Shown piece after piece: positions 8,132-17,491 of a stretch of DNA of 64,000 nucleotides. The translations under genes and the position numbers were made by a program. The notes under the pieces were generated by a model that did not search any database, was not told the DNA's origin, and was given only the letters and a program-made list of their open reading frames with translations. The DNA lies in contig QBML01000018.1 in assembly GCA_003242085.1 (NCBI GenBank), forward strand, positions 46,966 to 110,965, in the 5' to 3' direction. Source of the DNA: Pseudanabaena frigida. GTDB taxonomy: Bacteria > Cyanobacteriota > Cyanobacteriia > Pseudanabaenales > Pseudanabaenaceae. The stretch's first letter is position 1. The number at the start of each line of letters is the position of its first letter.

Positions 8132-8599
8132 ATGATTACAACCTCTGAAATTGCTCCAGATTTAGAACAAGTTCCTGAAATATTTACTCGTCATATTGGC
8201 ACTTGGAAGGGCGAGTATATTAAAACTGATAAGCAGGGACATTTTTCGCGTAGCTTTGTCGGCAGCTTTACGATCGCGATCGCAGGTAATCAGTATCAAC
8301 AGGTGAACAAGTATGAATACGTCGATGGTTCGCGCCTTCAGCTTGATTTTGAAGGATACTTTGAGGATCGGATTTTGAAAATGCGATCGAGTAGTTACTC
8401 TGACTTTGAGGCGATCGCATGGGATGCAGGTAAAGACTTAGTTTGCTTTCGGGCAAATAAGACTCAAGATGGTGCGCTCATTACGTTTATAGAAACAATG
8501 ACTCTACTAAGCGAAAATCATCGCGTTCGTAGCACCCAAGCCTTTAAGGATGGTGTTTTTGATGGGATTTCCTTTATTGAGGAAATGCGGATTGCTTAA
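8132..8599 (+). CDS. Small beta-rich conserved protein, possibly DUF3598-like
   Basis: The 155-residue protein has no signal peptide or membrane segment. The pattern FTRHIGTWKGEYI near residue 20, followed by many alternating hydrophobic/polar strands (SRSFVGSFTIAI, NQYQQVNKYEY, DFEGYFED), suggests a lipocalin-like barrel of the DUF3598 type found in cyanobacteria. Function is unknown. It lies between the flavin monooxygenase and the radical SAM gene but is separated from both by hairpins. Confidence 0.6.
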   Translation: MITTSEIAPDLEQVPEIFTRHIGTWKGEYIKTDKQGHFSRSFVGSFTIAIAGNQYQQVNKYEYVDGSRLQLDFEGYFEDRILKMRSSSYSDFEAIAWDAGKDLVCFRANKTQDGALITFIETMTLLSENHRVRSTQAFKDGVFDGISFIEEMRIA

Positions 8600-8602
8600 C
8601 TA

Positions 8603-8663
8603 GAACCAACAGCAATTTTGAAAAGTGTTGCAAAGCAACACTTTTCAAAATTGCTGTTGGTTC
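8603..8663. repeat. Perfect 28-base-arm hairpin
   Basis: GAACCAACAGCAATTTTGAA and on pairs perfectly with its complement around a CAAAG loop. It overlaps the first in-frame start of the radical SAM gene, which argues that translation starts further downstream. The inner core AAAGTGTTG / CAACACTTT is shared with hairpins at 4565 and 38837. Confidence 0.8.
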
Positions 8664-10336
8664 AGCGATCAAAGATTGCTGGCATAATAGCGATATTGCG
8701 ATCTATTGCCGAAACCTTGAATCAATCCTATTTTCAGTCTGAATATTTACTATTTGACCCCACTACACCAGACCATGATGCAGTAAATATTGTCTTTGCT
8801 TTCCCAAATACTTACACCGTAGGAATTACCAGCTTAGGCTATCAAGGAGTGTGGGCAAACCTAGCCACCCGATCGCAAGTTAACGTTAGTCGTTGGTTTA
8901 CCGATGCCCATGAGGATTTACCACGTCAGATTGAGATATTAGGATTCTCCTTTTCATGGGAACTTGATTACGTAAATATTCTTGCTGCTTTAAAAAAGTT
9001 TGATATTCCTATTGATACTTGCGATCGCACCGACGAACATCCATTAGTATTTGGTGGGGGGCCAGTTCTAACCGCCAATCCTGAACCCTTCGCAGCGTGG
9101 TTTGATATTGTTCTACTCGGTGATGGCGAAGAATTAATTGGGAACTTCCTCAAAGCTTATCAAGAAGTACGTCATGCTAGTCGTGAGGTCAAATTACGTC
9201 ATTTAGCAAAACTAGATGGAATTTATATTCCCCAGTTCTATGCAGTTACCTACGAATCCGATGAAGGCGCGATCGCCTCAATTCAACCCATTGATTCCGA
9301 TATTCCCGCAATTATCCATAAGCAAACCTACAAGGGCAATACGCTATCAGCTTCCACAGTTGTGACCGAAAAAGCAGCATGGGAAAGCATCTTTATGGTG
9401 GAAGTGGTGCGGAGTTGTCCAGAGATGTGCCGCTTCTGCTTAGCGAGTTACTTAACACTTCCCTTTCGGACTGCTAGTTTGGAGACGAGTCTGATGCCTG
9501 CGATCGCGAAAGGACTAACTGTAACTAAGCGCTTAGGTTTACTCGGCGCATCAATTACCCAACATCCTGAATTTGATACTTTACTGGATCATCTCGCACA
9601 GCGGCAGTTTGATGATGTGCGCCTCAGTCTTGCGTCGGTGCGTACCAACACACTGACAGAGAAATTAGCAAGAATTCTCTCTACCCGTGATAGTCGGTCT
9701 GTTACTATTGCGATCGAAAGCGGTTCTGAACGCTTGCGCGAAATTATTAATAAGAAATTGCATAATGATGAAATCAAGCAAGCGGCGATCAACGCTCAGG
9801 TAGGTGGTTTGAAATCATTAAAACTCTATGGCATGGCAGGTGTACCCATGGAAAATGATGACGATATCGAGCAAACCATCGAAATGCTAATTTCCCTACG
9901 TAAAATTGCGCCAAAATTAAAAATCACCTTTGGTTGCAGTACCTTCGTTCCGAAATCCCATACACCTTGGCAATGGCAAGGTGTCAGTACAACCGCTGAG
10001 AAGAAAATGCAATATTTCCGTAAAAAGCTATTACCAAAAGGGATAGATTTTCGTCCTGAGAGTTACAAAGATTCACTTGTGCAAGCGCTCATTTCTAGAG
10101 GCGATCGCCGTTTGACTAAGTTATTGATTCTGGCTTGCAGCTACAGCGATGGCGATGTCCCCAGCGATGGTTCCTACAAACGTGCCTTTAAGGAATTACG
10201 CGGACAGTTGCCACCATTAGCTTGGTATGTGCATGAAGATTGGAATGTTAATCAAGTTCTACCTTGGCAACACCTTCGCAGTGCTTTACCTGTAGAGACA
10301 TTGATCAAACATCGCGAAACTTCTTTCGCCCATTAA
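8618..10336 (+). CDS. B12-binding-domain radical SAM protein
   Basis: The 572-codon frame encodes a cobalamin-binding-type N-terminal region (about 45-190, with FGGGPVLTANPEPF and LLGDGEELI) and a radical SAM domain with the iron-sulfur motif CPEMCRFC (CxxxCxxC, about 265-272), then LGASITQHPEF and SIAIESGSERLR-like segments. Such proteins use a 4Fe-4S cluster and S-adenosylmethionine; the substrate is unknown. The TTG at 8618 lies inside a hairpin, and no ATG occurs in the first 60 codons, so the start is probably a later TTG (8696 or 8717) just before SYFQSEYLLFDPTTPDH, where the family conservation begins. Confidence 0.85.
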   Translation: MKSVAKQHFSKLLLVQRSKIAGIIAILRSIAETLNQSYFQSEYLLFDPTTPDHDAVNIVFAFPNTYTVGITSLGYQGVWANLATRSQVNVSRWFTDAHEDLPRQIEILGFSFSWELDYVNILAALKKFDIPIDTCDRTDEHPLVFGGGPVLTANPEPFAAWFDIVLLGDGEELIGNFLKAYQEVRHASREVKLRHLAKLDGIYIPQFYAVTYESDEGAIASIQPIDSDIPAIIHKQTYKGNTLSASTVVTEKAAWESIFMVEVVRSCPEMCRFCLASYLTLPFRTASLETSLMPAIAKGLTVTKRLGLLGASITQHPEFDTLLDHLAQRQFDDVRLSLASVRTNTLTEKLARILSTRDSRSVTIAIESGSERLREIINKKLHNDEIKQAAINAQVGGLKSLKLYGMAGVPMENDDDIEQTIEMLISLRKIAPKLKITFGCSTFVPKSHTPWQWQGVSTTAEKKMQYFRKKLLPKGIDFRPESYKDSLVQALISRGDRRLTKLLILACSYSDGDVPSDGSYKRAFKELRGQLPPLAWYVHEDWNVNQVLPWQHLRSALPVETLIKHRETSFAH

Positions 10337-10369
10337 AACCAGAGGCGGCACTTAGTGCTGCCTCTATTA

Positions 10370-11851
10370 CTAGGATTGCTCGTTTTGTAGTCTCCTTCTT
10401 TCTGCTAGACGCATTAAGATTTCCGTATGCACTTCGCGAGTGATGGGATAGAAATATGCCAAGGCTAAGCCAATAATTAAAGCGATCGTTGGCAGAGGGC
10501 CGATCGCTACTCTGATCGCAAATAGAGCTGAATCAGGTTGTACAGGTAGGGGCTGACAGGGAACGCTCTCTTTAAATTTTGCCCATGACAGACCTAGACC
10601 CAGCAAAAATAGACCGCCTGCTAGCCCAAACTTTTGCAATAACACCATGAAGGCGTAGAATATCCCTTCGCGGCGTTGTCCTGTCTCTAATTCATCGAGA
10701 TCGGTGACATCGGGAATCATCGACCAAGGAATCAGATACGCCGTAGAAACTCCAGCACCTGCCATAATTGCAAGTATATAGAGCATTACAACTTGTCCTG
10801 GTTGCAAGAAAAACAAACCTGCTTGGGCAATAATCCAAATACCTGACCCCATAAAGTAAGCGGCTTTTTTGCCAAATCTATTGCTGATAGCACTCCATAC
10901 CGATAGCATGACTAGAGCTGTACCCTGAACGGCGATCGTGACGAGAATGAAGTCATTCTCTTGCATCTTCATCCAATTTACGACGAAATAGGGAATGATC
11001 GAGGCAGTAATTTGCAAGGCTAGCCACGAACAGAAATAGATACCAATCACAAAGAGAAAGGGACGATTGCTGAAGACTACCTTTAGCTGTTCCCCAAAGC
11101 TCATCTCTTCAGGAGTTGCATCGAGGGAGGCGTTATGGAGGCGATGACGATCGCCTGCGATCGCTCTCTTCTTAATTCCCCATACGCACCAATATATCGA
11201 GACACAAGAAATAAAAGCGCAGACTGCACCCAGCACAATATATTGCGTGCCACCAGCATTGCAGCTACCCGTCTGCCTTGCAGGATCTTTAAAAAAGGCA
11301 AAGATTAGCTGAGCAATAAACAGAGAGAGAATACTGCCGCCAATTGAGAAGGTAAAACGGAAAGTGTTGAGACTTGTCCGTTCGTTATAATCTTGTGTAA
11401 TTTCGGGGGTAAGCGCTGTATAGGGAAGGTTAACAGCGGTGAAGAAGGTATTAAAAACGATGCCGACAACTGCGTAATACCAAAAGAGAACCGTCTTATC
11501 GGTACTAGGTACTAGCCACTGGGCAAAAAATGACAAGCCAAAGGGAATCGCGGCATACAGCATCCAAGGCAGTCGTCTTCCCATTTTTGAGTTAGTGCGA
11601 TCGCTTAGGACACCGATAATGGGATCGTTGATCGCATCAAAGATTTTGCCAATTAATAAAACTAGTCCTGCAAGGGCTGGCTCAAGTCCTGCAACATTAG
11701 TAAAGAAGAATAATAGAAAAAATGAGAGCAGGTTGGTCGTGATCGCAGTACCGAGATCGCCTGCACCATACGCCATTTTTTCACCAAAAGTTAGTTTGGT
11801 TTGAGTGAGGTCATACTGGGATGTATCTAAGGAATTCTCAGAATTACTCAT
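10370..11851 (-). CDS. GPH-family sugar:cation symporter (MFS)
   Basis: The 493-residue protein has about twelve membrane segments. The N-terminal signature GAGDLGTAITTNLLSFFLLFF followed by FDAINDPIIGVLSDRT and GRRLPWML is typical of the glycoside-pentoside-hexuronide:cation symporter family, which imports sugars with Na+ or H+. The actual substrate cannot be read from the sequence. It is convergent with the radical SAM gene, with a short hairpin between them (10340-10366). Confidence 0.85.
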   Translation of the reverse strand: MSNSENSLDTSQYDLTQTKLTFGEKMAYGAGDLGTAITTNLLSFFLLFFFTNVAGLEPALAGLVLLIGKIFDAINDPIIGVLSDRTNSKMGRRLPWMLYAAIPFGLSFFAQWLVPSTDKTVLFWYYAVVGIVFNTFFTAVNLPYTALTPEITQDYNERTSLNTFRFTFSIGGSILSLFIAQLIFAFFKDPARQTGSCNAGGTQYIVLGAVCAFISCVSIYWCVWGIKKRAIAGDRHRLHNASLDATPEEMSFGEQLKVVFSNRPFLFVIGIYFCSWLALQITASIIPYFVVNWMKMQENDFILVTIAVQGTALVMLSVWSAISNRFGKKAAYFMGSGIWIIAQAGLFFLQPGQVVMLYILAIMAGAGVSTAYLIPWSMIPDVTDLDELETGQRREGIFYAFMVLLQKFGLAGGLFLLGLGLSWAKFKESVPCQPLPVQPDSALFAIRVAIGPLPTIALIIGLALAYFYPITREVHTEILMRLAERRRLQNEQS

Positions 11852-11880
11852 AGTTTAATTGCATAATTTCAATTTTAAAT

Positions 11881-11921
11881 TATGAGAGAGGCTTACCCTG
11901 TAGGTAAGCCTCTCTCTCATA
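11881..11921. repeat. Hairpin between divergent genes
   Basis: TATGAGAGAGGCTTACC pairs with GGTAAGCCTCTCTCTCATA across a CTGTA loop. It lies upstream of both the GPH transporter and the txlA-like gene, so it is not a terminator of either and may be a mobile palindrome. Confidence 0.6.
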
Positions 11922-11998
11922 ACTCGTTTAGAATTGCTTTAGCATAATGCAAACCTTGCTCGTCATAATGAGAATAGTAATTTTCGTAAGTTATTGTT

Positions 11999-12571
11999 AT
12001 GAATCCAGAAAGTCCAATTAGTCCCACACCTACTACTTCTAATCAGCTGCGAAATTTATTAGTAGCGATCGCCGCAATCCTATTGACTACAGCCCTATTT
12101 TTTGGCTTTCAGGCACAGCAAAGTAGCACCTCACTGGATGCAGTGGCAGCGGCAGCAGTTCCCATTGATGAGGCTTTGGCAAATAGCAAACCAACCACGA
12201 TCGAGTTTTATGCAGATTGGTGTACTAGTTGTCAGTCAATGGCGGCAGATAACTTGTCTCTTGAAAAGGAATATAGCGATCGCATGAATTTTGTGATGCT
12301 CAATGTGGACAATACTAAGTGGTTGCCAGAGGTAACTAAATATCGCGTTGATGGCATTCCTAGATTTATTTTTTTAGACCGCGAGAATAAGTTGATTGGT
12401 GATACTACAGGTGCAATTCCTCGCGAAATTATGGCAGCAAATATTGATGCGGCGATCGGCGATCTACCTTTGCCTCACAATAGCGTGAGTAGCGATCGCA
12501 CATCACCTGTGTCCGAAGCCAAAGCAGCAGACATTTCTCAACCAAGAGATCACAGCAAAAAGCCAGCATAG
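11999..12571 (+). CDS. txlA: Membrane-anchored thioredoxin-like protein (TxlA/HCF164 type)
   Basis: The 190-residue protein has one N-terminal membrane segment (about 20-38) and a thioredoxin domain with the active site WCTSC (about 73-77) and the cis-proline segment GIPRFIFLD. Cyanobacterial TxlA and plastid HCF164 have this layout and pass reductant across the thylakoid or plasma membrane for cytochrome maturation. The C-terminal 35 residues are low-complexity. It stands alone, followed by a hairpin. Confidence 0.8.
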   Translation: MNPESPISPTPTTSNQLRNLLVAIAAILLTTALFFGFQAQQSSTSLDAVAAAAVPIDEALANSKPTTIEFYADWCTSCQSMAADNLSLEKEYSDRMNFVMLNVDNTKWLPEVTKYRVDGIPRFIFLDRENKLIGDTTGAIPREIMAANIDAAIGDLPLPHNSVSSDRTSPVSEAKAADISQPRDHSKKPA

Positions 12572-12579
12572 CCAAGAAT

Positions 12580-12626
12580 CATGAAAGACGAGAGGCGGTG
12601 CTTTGCACCGCCTCTCGTCTTTCATG
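12580..12626. repeat. Perfect hairpin with core GGCGGTGCTTTGCACCGCC
   Basis: Arms of about 22 bases (CATGAAAGACGAGAGGCGGT and on). The 19-base core GGCGGTGCTTTGCACCGCC is identical to that of the hairpin at 52607-52653, while the outer stems differ. It separates two convergent genes and may terminate both. Confidence 0.75.
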
Positions 12627-12634
12627 GTCTATTT

Positions 12635-14146
12635 TTAAGGTTGGTTTTGGCGGGTAAGCTCTTGCGAATTATTTAAACTGGGCGCTGCACTTGGACTGGC
12701 ATTAGGTAGAGGTAGTTGAATGTTTTCAATGACACTCGTACCACGACGATTATTAGAATTTGGAGAGTCCGACGCATCGTTAGACGTTGTGTTAGCTGGG
12801 CTAGAGCTATTAGTTGTCGGTAAATTACCTCCATTCAGAAAATAGTCATAAGTTACCCGCGAGATTTGACGAATCAACTCATTAGCACGTTGATCGTTAT
12901 CTGGACGCTTAACCATTACGGCGATCGCATAGCGCTTACCATTGGGCATATCAACAATTCCTGCATCACCAACTGCCGAGCCAATATCCCCTGTTTTATG
13001 AATAATTCTTGCATCTTCGCCAATTCCCTTAGGTAAGAGTGTGTTGGTCACAGGGCGGCGCATGATGTCCATAAAGCGATCGCGACTGCGGGGCTCGATC
13101 AATTTACCCTTATCCAACATTGCTAATAACGACACCATATCTTGAGTACTAATTTTATTAGTTCCCTCAAGATCGGGCAGTTGGCTATTAACTACGATGT
13201 TATTGAGTCCCCAGGATTTAAAGCGTTGATTAAGAGCGGCAAATCCTCCTAATCGCTTGATAATCATATTGGTCGCAGTATTATCGCTGACCACGATCAT
13301 TTGCGTTGCTGTTTCCAAAGCCGAGATTTTTGTGCCTGTTGGTAAAAGCTGCAACTCACCTGCTTCACCAACTTTGACATCGGCAGTCATCTCTAGCTGC
13401 TCATCAAGCTTGATTTTCCCTGCATCCACATCTTGAAAAAAAGCAACCAGAATTGGGGATTTAATTGTACTAGCCGCAGAGATCGGTTGATTTGCGCCAA
13501 TTTGTACATATGCTCCCGAGTCGAGATCGACCACCATCATTTGCATGGCGAGATCTTTTTCTTTGGCAGCTAATTCTTTAATCTTGCTGAGTAAAGGTGT
13601 GGCTTCGGTCTTTAGCTCAAGAGGAATGATATCTTGACTGGTTTTATTGTTTTCTTCTTTGGCAAGTACTTCTGGGATCACGGTCTTGGCGCGAATTGAT
13701 TGCTGGTTTTGCCAAAAGGAGATCGCTGTCCCTGCGATTACACTCAGACCGATCCCCGCGATCGCCAGTCGTAGAACTTGCCAACCCAAAGACTTAACAG
13801 GGGACTTCGTTGGGAGCGATCGACTATTGGGAGATTTTCGACGATTTCTTGGATCAGGGCGTTGCTCGGGACGAGCTTCGATTCTGCCTTGACGATTTGG
13901 CAAAGGCTTAACTTTGTTCTCCAAAGAACGGCTTTCAAATCGCGGATCGATTATTGGTTCTGGAGAGCGCGAAGCCTCAGACGATCGGAGAAGGCGAGGT
14001 TGAGTTTTGGAGTCAGAAACAATAGGACGGAGCAAACTATCATTAGTGCTTGTCACAGCCTTGGTACGACGCTCGCGCAACTTATTTAAACGTGCTTCTC
14101 GGCTTTTTTCGGTAGCGTCAGGCGATGAAAAGTTTCTTGGTTCCAC
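12635..14146 (-). CDS. Class A beta-lactamase-like serine hydrolase, membrane-anchored
   Basis: The 503-residue protein has an Arg/Pro/Ser-rich cytoplasmic N-terminus of about 125 residues, one membrane segment (VLRLAIAGIGLSVIAGTAIS), and a periplasmic serine hydrolase domain. The active-site motifs of class A beta-lactamases are present in order: STIK (SxxK), SDN (VVSDNTATNMI) and KTG (HKTGDIG). A Ser/Asn/Thr-rich tail follows. Cyanobacterial proteins of this type may be true lactamases or peptidoglycan-related hydrolases; which one is not shown. The long basic N-terminus is unusual for a lactamase. Confidence 0.85.
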   Translation of the reverse strand: MEPRNFSSPDATEKSREARLNKLRERRTKAVTSTNDSLLRPIVSDSKTQPRLLRSSEASRSPEPIIDPRFESRSLENKVKPLPNRQGRIEARPEQRPDPRNRRKSPNSRSLPTKSPVKSLGWQVLRLAIAGIGLSVIAGTAISFWQNQQSIRAKTVIPEVLAKEENNKTSQDIIPLELKTEATPLLSKIKELAAKEKDLAMQMMVVDLDSGAYVQIGANQPISAASTIKSPILVAFFQDVDAGKIKLDEQLEMTADVKVGEAGELQLLPTGTKISALETATQMIVVSDNTATNMIIKRLGGFAALNQRFKSWGLNNIVVNSQLPDLEGTNKISTQDMVSLLAMLDKGKLIEPRSRDRFMDIMRRPVTNTLLPKGIGEDARIIHKTGDIGSAVGDAGIVDMPNGKRYAIAVMVKRPDNDQRANELIRQISRVTYDYFLNGGNLPTTNSSSPANTTSNDASDSPNSNNRRGTSVIENIQLPLPNASPSAAPSLNNSQELTRQNQP

Positions 14147-14224
14147 TGCTATTTATAACTCCGATACAAAAATGTCTCTACTAACCAATTAACTAGCTAG
14201 GCGCAATTAAATATAAAGCCCAAG

Positions 14225-14259
14225 AACCTGTGCAGACCACTGCGCAGTCTGCACAGGTT
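14225..14259. terminator. Hairpin between divergent lactamase-like gene and trmJ end
   Basis: AACCTGTGCAGAC / GTCTGCACAGGTT around CACTGCGCA. It is downstream of trmJ (minus strand) and upstream of the lactamase-like gene. Confidence 0.6.
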
Positions 14260-14314
14260 TTAATCTGGTTTTTTAATTATGCCGAGGTACTTAACTATTT
14301 GCGAGTGAAAATAG

Positions 14315-15064
14315 TTAATCAAGATGAGCCGTAGCCCAATTGACCTGTCGCAAAATCCCCCGCAACATAGCAACCTCTGATGGACTCAGGTTGGCGCGAT
14401 CGAAGATCTGGCGGAACTTTCGCAACCGATGCACGGCAGTATGTGGATAAACATAGCCGATCTTGAGCAAAACTGCTTCAAGTTGCTGGTAGCAAGCTTC
14501 TATGTCTTCGCGGGTTGCAAGGTCTATGGGTGCTGACTTTATCAAATCTTGCGCGATTTGGCTAGTCAAATTTTCGTGACATTGGGGATCTTCACTGAGT
14601 AGTTGCAACTGATAGCAACAAATCCCCACTGCTTGCGCCAAATTCAGCGAGGGATAATCTGGATTTACAGGAATTCGCATTACCTGTTGACAATGCTGAA
14701 TTTCAGTATTACTTAAGCCACGATCCTCTGCACCAAAGACGATCGCACTAGTCTCAACCTGCGATAACCAACTCAAGCCTTTCGGCGGCGTAGTCACTTT
14801 CATTTCGCCCTTGTCGATTCTGCCTGCGGTGGCGATCGCTCTTTGGCAACCTACTAGCGCTTGGGGCAAACTATCGACGATCTGGGCGCTGTCCAAAATT
14901 TCTGGAGCATGGACTGCCATATGTCTTGCTTCTTCACTGTGGCGATCGCACTTTGGATTCACTAACCACAGCTCCGACAACCCAAAGTTTTTCATCACCC
15001 TTGCCACTGAGCCAAGGTTACGCGCCCCCGCCGTCTCTACTAAAACAATTCTGATACTTGACAT
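14315..15064 (-). CDS. trmJ: SPOUT-class RNA methyltransferase, TrmJ-like
   Basis: The 249-residue protein is a TrmH-family 2'-O-methyltransferase that by family modifies the tRNA anticodon loop. Recognisable segments are VLVETAGARNLGSVARVMKNF (N-terminal motif with the catalytic Arg), IVFGAEDRGLSNTE (motif 2) and IPVNPDYPSLNLAQAVGI (motif 3, the knot that binds S-adenosylmethionine). The helical C-terminal part after residue 165 fits TrmJ. Assignment of the exact tRNA position is by family only. Confidence 0.85.
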   Translation of the reverse strand: MSSIRIVLVETAGARNLGSVARVMKNFGLSELWLVNPKCDRHSEEARHMAVHAPEILDSAQIVDSLPQALVGCQRAIATAGRIDKGEMKVTTPPKGLSWLSQVETSAIVFGAEDRGLSNTEIQHCQQVMRIPVNPDYPSLNLAQAVGICCYQLQLLSEDPQCHENLTSQIAQDLIKSAPIDLATREDIEACYQQLEAVLLKIGYVYPHTAVHRLRKFRQIFDRANLSPSEVAMLRGILRQVNWATAHLD

Positions 15065-15164
15065 ATAGCGATCGCAAATTAATTGTTTATAAGAATTTAG
15101 CTGAAATATCTTCGCAATATGCTAAGTTTATTGATAGATCAAGTGCTGATTAATCAAGCAATCC

Positions 15165-15449
15165 GTGAAAATAGTATTTTTTAATGTAGTAGAAAAATTT
15201 TCTGAGAGGAATCCTGATTCCCAAAAACTTCTCCTATCTTGGAGTAAAAGAATCAAAGTTATAAGTCCAAAACATTTTGTGGAATTACGAGAATTTTTCC
15301 AACAGGCTGACCAAGTAGGAGAATTAACTGTATTTAACATAGGTAGTAACTATAGATTAATTGCTCGCATAAATTATGAGTCACAGCAAGTTTTTATTCG
15401 TAATGTCCTTCCGCATAAAGAATATGAACGAGGCAAATGGAAAAAATAA
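15165..15449 (+). CDS. higB: HigB-family toxin (type II toxin-antitoxin mRNA interferase)
   Basis: The 94-residue protein starts at GTG. It fits the HigB/RelE-like family that cleaves mRNA on the ribosome: LSWSKRIKVISPKHFVELRE, then VFNIGSNYRLIARINYESQQ and a C-terminal HKEYERGKW. The antitoxin gene follows after 66 bases, the reversed (toxin-first) order typical of higBA. The pair is compact and AT-rich, consistent with a mobile module. Confidence 0.88.
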   Translation: MKIVFFNVVEKFSERNPDSQKLLLSWSKRIKVISPKHFVELREFFQQADQVGELTVFNIGSNYRLIARINYESQQVFIRNVLPHKEYERGKWKK

Positions 15450-15515
15450 GAAGTAAATAAAAGCACACCGAGAAGAGGAACTAAAAAAAGTTCTTCCTAA
15501 ACATTGGAGAAAGCC

Positions 15516-15941
15516 ATGAAAACTATCAAAAAAAACAAAAAATCTTATATTGATTTACTATTAGAGTTTCCTCCTCGCCCTATACACTCAGAGGAAGATT
15601 TAGATGCAGTACAAAAAGTTGTTTATGATTTGATTGATCGGGGCAACTTAAGTACCGATGAAGAAGAATACTTAAATGTTCTGGGTACGTTGGTTGAACA
15701 GTATGAACAAGTTCATCATCCCATTCCCGATATTTATGGTGTTGAACTAATAGAAGCCTTACTTGAAGAATTTGATCTCAAACAAAAAGACTTAGTACCA
15801 ATTTTTAAAACGGAGTCTATTGTTTCTGCGGTATTAAATGGACATCGCAAACTCATGACTGAGCATATTGAAAAATTAGCTAACTTCTTTCATGTCTCAC
15901 CTGCGGTATTTTTTCCAGCAACGCAAATACATAGTAAATAA
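15516..15941 (+). CDS. higA: HigA-family antitoxin with HTH domain
   Basis: ATG at 15516 is preferred because GGAG lies 6-9 bases upstream; the in-frame TTG at 15504 lacks a site. The 141-residue protein has an acidic N-terminal region (about 15-80) and a C-terminal Xre-type helix-turn-helix (LLEEFDLKQKDLVPIFKTES and NGHRKLMTEHIEKLANFF). It should neutralise the upstream toxin and repress the operon. A hairpin ending in a T-run follows (15943-15973). Confidence 0.87.
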   Translation: MKTIKKNKKSYIDLLLEFPPRPIHSEEDLDAVQKVVYDLIDRGNLSTDEEEYLNVLGTLVEQYEQVHHPIPDIYGVELIEALLEEFDLKQKDLVPIFKTESIVSAVLNGHRKLMTEHIEKLANFFHVSPAVFFPATQIHSK

Positions 15942-15942
15942 C

Positions 15943-15973
15943 GTCAAAAAGGTTTTTTGAAAACCTTTTTGAT
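15943..15973 (+). terminator. Terminator-like hairpin after higA
   Basis: TCAAAAAGGTTTT / AAAACCTTTTTGA with short loop, convergent with the antiporter gene; A-rich before and T-rich after, so it could act in both directions. Confidence 0.6.
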
Positions 15974-15996
15974 GTTTAGCAGAATTTTGTATAGAC

Positions 15997-17385
15997 CTAT
16001 GAATTGACAGCAGTTTCCGAACTAGTGTCCTTAATTTGACCAAATGCGATCCTTAAAAATGGCGGTGCTAAGAAGGTGGTCAAAATCACCATAATGATAA
16101 TTGCCACTTCTAGAGGCTTGTCGATCGCACCGCTAGCCGTACCAATACCTGCAAATACTAACCCGACTTCACCACGCGGAACCATGCCCACACCGATCGC
16201 TAAACGATTGATATTAGGTATGCCAAAGACCACCCAGCCCGTAATCACTTTGCCAAGAATTGCCACTAACAGCAGAAATATAGCAATTAATAAGCCACTA
16301 CGATTTTCGGGAATCATCGGATTGAGAACACTGAGATCGGCTCTAGCACCGACAGTGACAAAAAAAACAGGTACTAGTAAATCCGCAACAGGTTTAATCA
16401 ATTCATCTAACTCTTTACGAGCGTCGGTTTCATCGAGCACCAATCCTGCGGCAAAGGCTCCTAAAATCGCTTCTAAATGGATCGCATTGCCAATAAATGC
16501 CATCAAATAGGCAAATATGAAAGCGGGAATGACAATATTGCCACGAGTTTTGAGATTAGAAACTAGCGCCACAAAGGCTTTGTTAAAAAACCCACCTAAG
16601 AGAATCGAACCAAACAGGAAGGCGATCGCACTAATTAACAGGATTGCAACATTGACAATATCAACTTCACCTGTTTTCGCCAAACTCGCAACTACCGCTA
16701 AAACAACGATCCCCAGCACGTCATCAATGACTGCCGCACCAACGATAATTTGCCCCTCTTTCGATCTTAGCTGACCGATTTCGGCAAGAACCTTAGAAGT
16801 AATCCCAATACTGGTTGCCGTGAGCGCAGCTCCCGCAAAAATGGCAGGAATTGCGGCAACATGGAAAAAATACATTAATCCGATTGTGCCTGCTGCAAAT
16901 GGAACAGTCACACCGATAAAGGCAACCACAAAAGCTTGGATTCCTACTTCCTTGAGTTGACGCATGTCTGACTCTAGACCAATCTCAAAGAGAAGGATAA
17001 TCACACCCAACTCAGCAATTACCGAAATTACTTCACTTTGTTTTTCAAAGATGCTGTTGACCGCTGCGGGTGACAATTGATTCAACAACTGTAATCCTGA
17101 CATTAATAAAGAGTCCGATGATTCAAAACCACCTTCAGGAAAAATAACTAAGCGCAATGCAGATACACCGATAATCACACCAGCAACTAATTCTCCCAAA
17201 ACAGGAGGTAGTTCTAAGCGCTTGGCAATTTCACTGCCGACTTTACTAGCAATATAGATAATGACTAGGGTGATTAAGACACCTGAGAGAATAATTGGAG
17301 CATTTTCTGACTCAACAGTGGCGAGCAAAGGCTGCGGAATATGTAGTCCAGAGAGACGATCGGAAATCACATTAATCGAGAACAT
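15997..17385 (-). CDS. Monovalent cation:proton antiporter, CPA2 family
   Basis: The 462-residue protein has about twelve membrane segments. Family features include ELPPVLGELVAGVIIG, the segment ELGVIILLFEIGLESDM and the ion-site region GAAVIDDVLGIVVLAVV with paired aspartates (about 218-219 in AAVIDD). CPA2 antiporters exchange Na+ or K+ for H+; no C-terminal RCK or TrkA-N domain is present. It appears monocistronic, with a MITE-like element just upstream. Confidence 0.9.
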   Translation of the reverse strand: MFSINVISDRLSGLHIPQPLLATVESENAPIILSGVLITLVIIYIASKVGSEIAKRLELPPVLGELVAGVIIGVSALRLVIFPEGGFESSDSLLMSGLQLLNQLSPAAVNSIFEKQSEVISVIAELGVIILLFEIGLESDMRQLKEVGIQAFVVAFIGVTVPFAAGTIGLMYFFHVAAIPAIFAGAALTATSIGITSKVLAEIGQLRSKEGQIIVGAAVIDDVLGIVVLAVVASLAKTGEVDIVNVAILLISAIAFLFGSILLGGFFNKAFVALVSNLKTRGNIVIPAFIFAYLMAFIGNAIHLEAILGAFAAGLVLDETDARKELDELIKPVADLLVPVFFVTVGARADLSVLNPMIPENRSGLLIAIFLLLVAILGKVITGWVVFGIPNINRLAIGVGMVPRGEVGLVFAGIGTASGAIDKPLEVAIIIMVILTTFLAPPFLRIAFGQIKDTSSETAVNS

Positions 17386-17491
17386 AGGCTGTTTTCTTTA
17401 TATTTTAGGGATAATCCAAGGAACCCAAGTTTCACATTATTATGGTTTCGTTTATCTGTCTCTAGTGCTATCAGTTACAGTTTGTCTTAAA

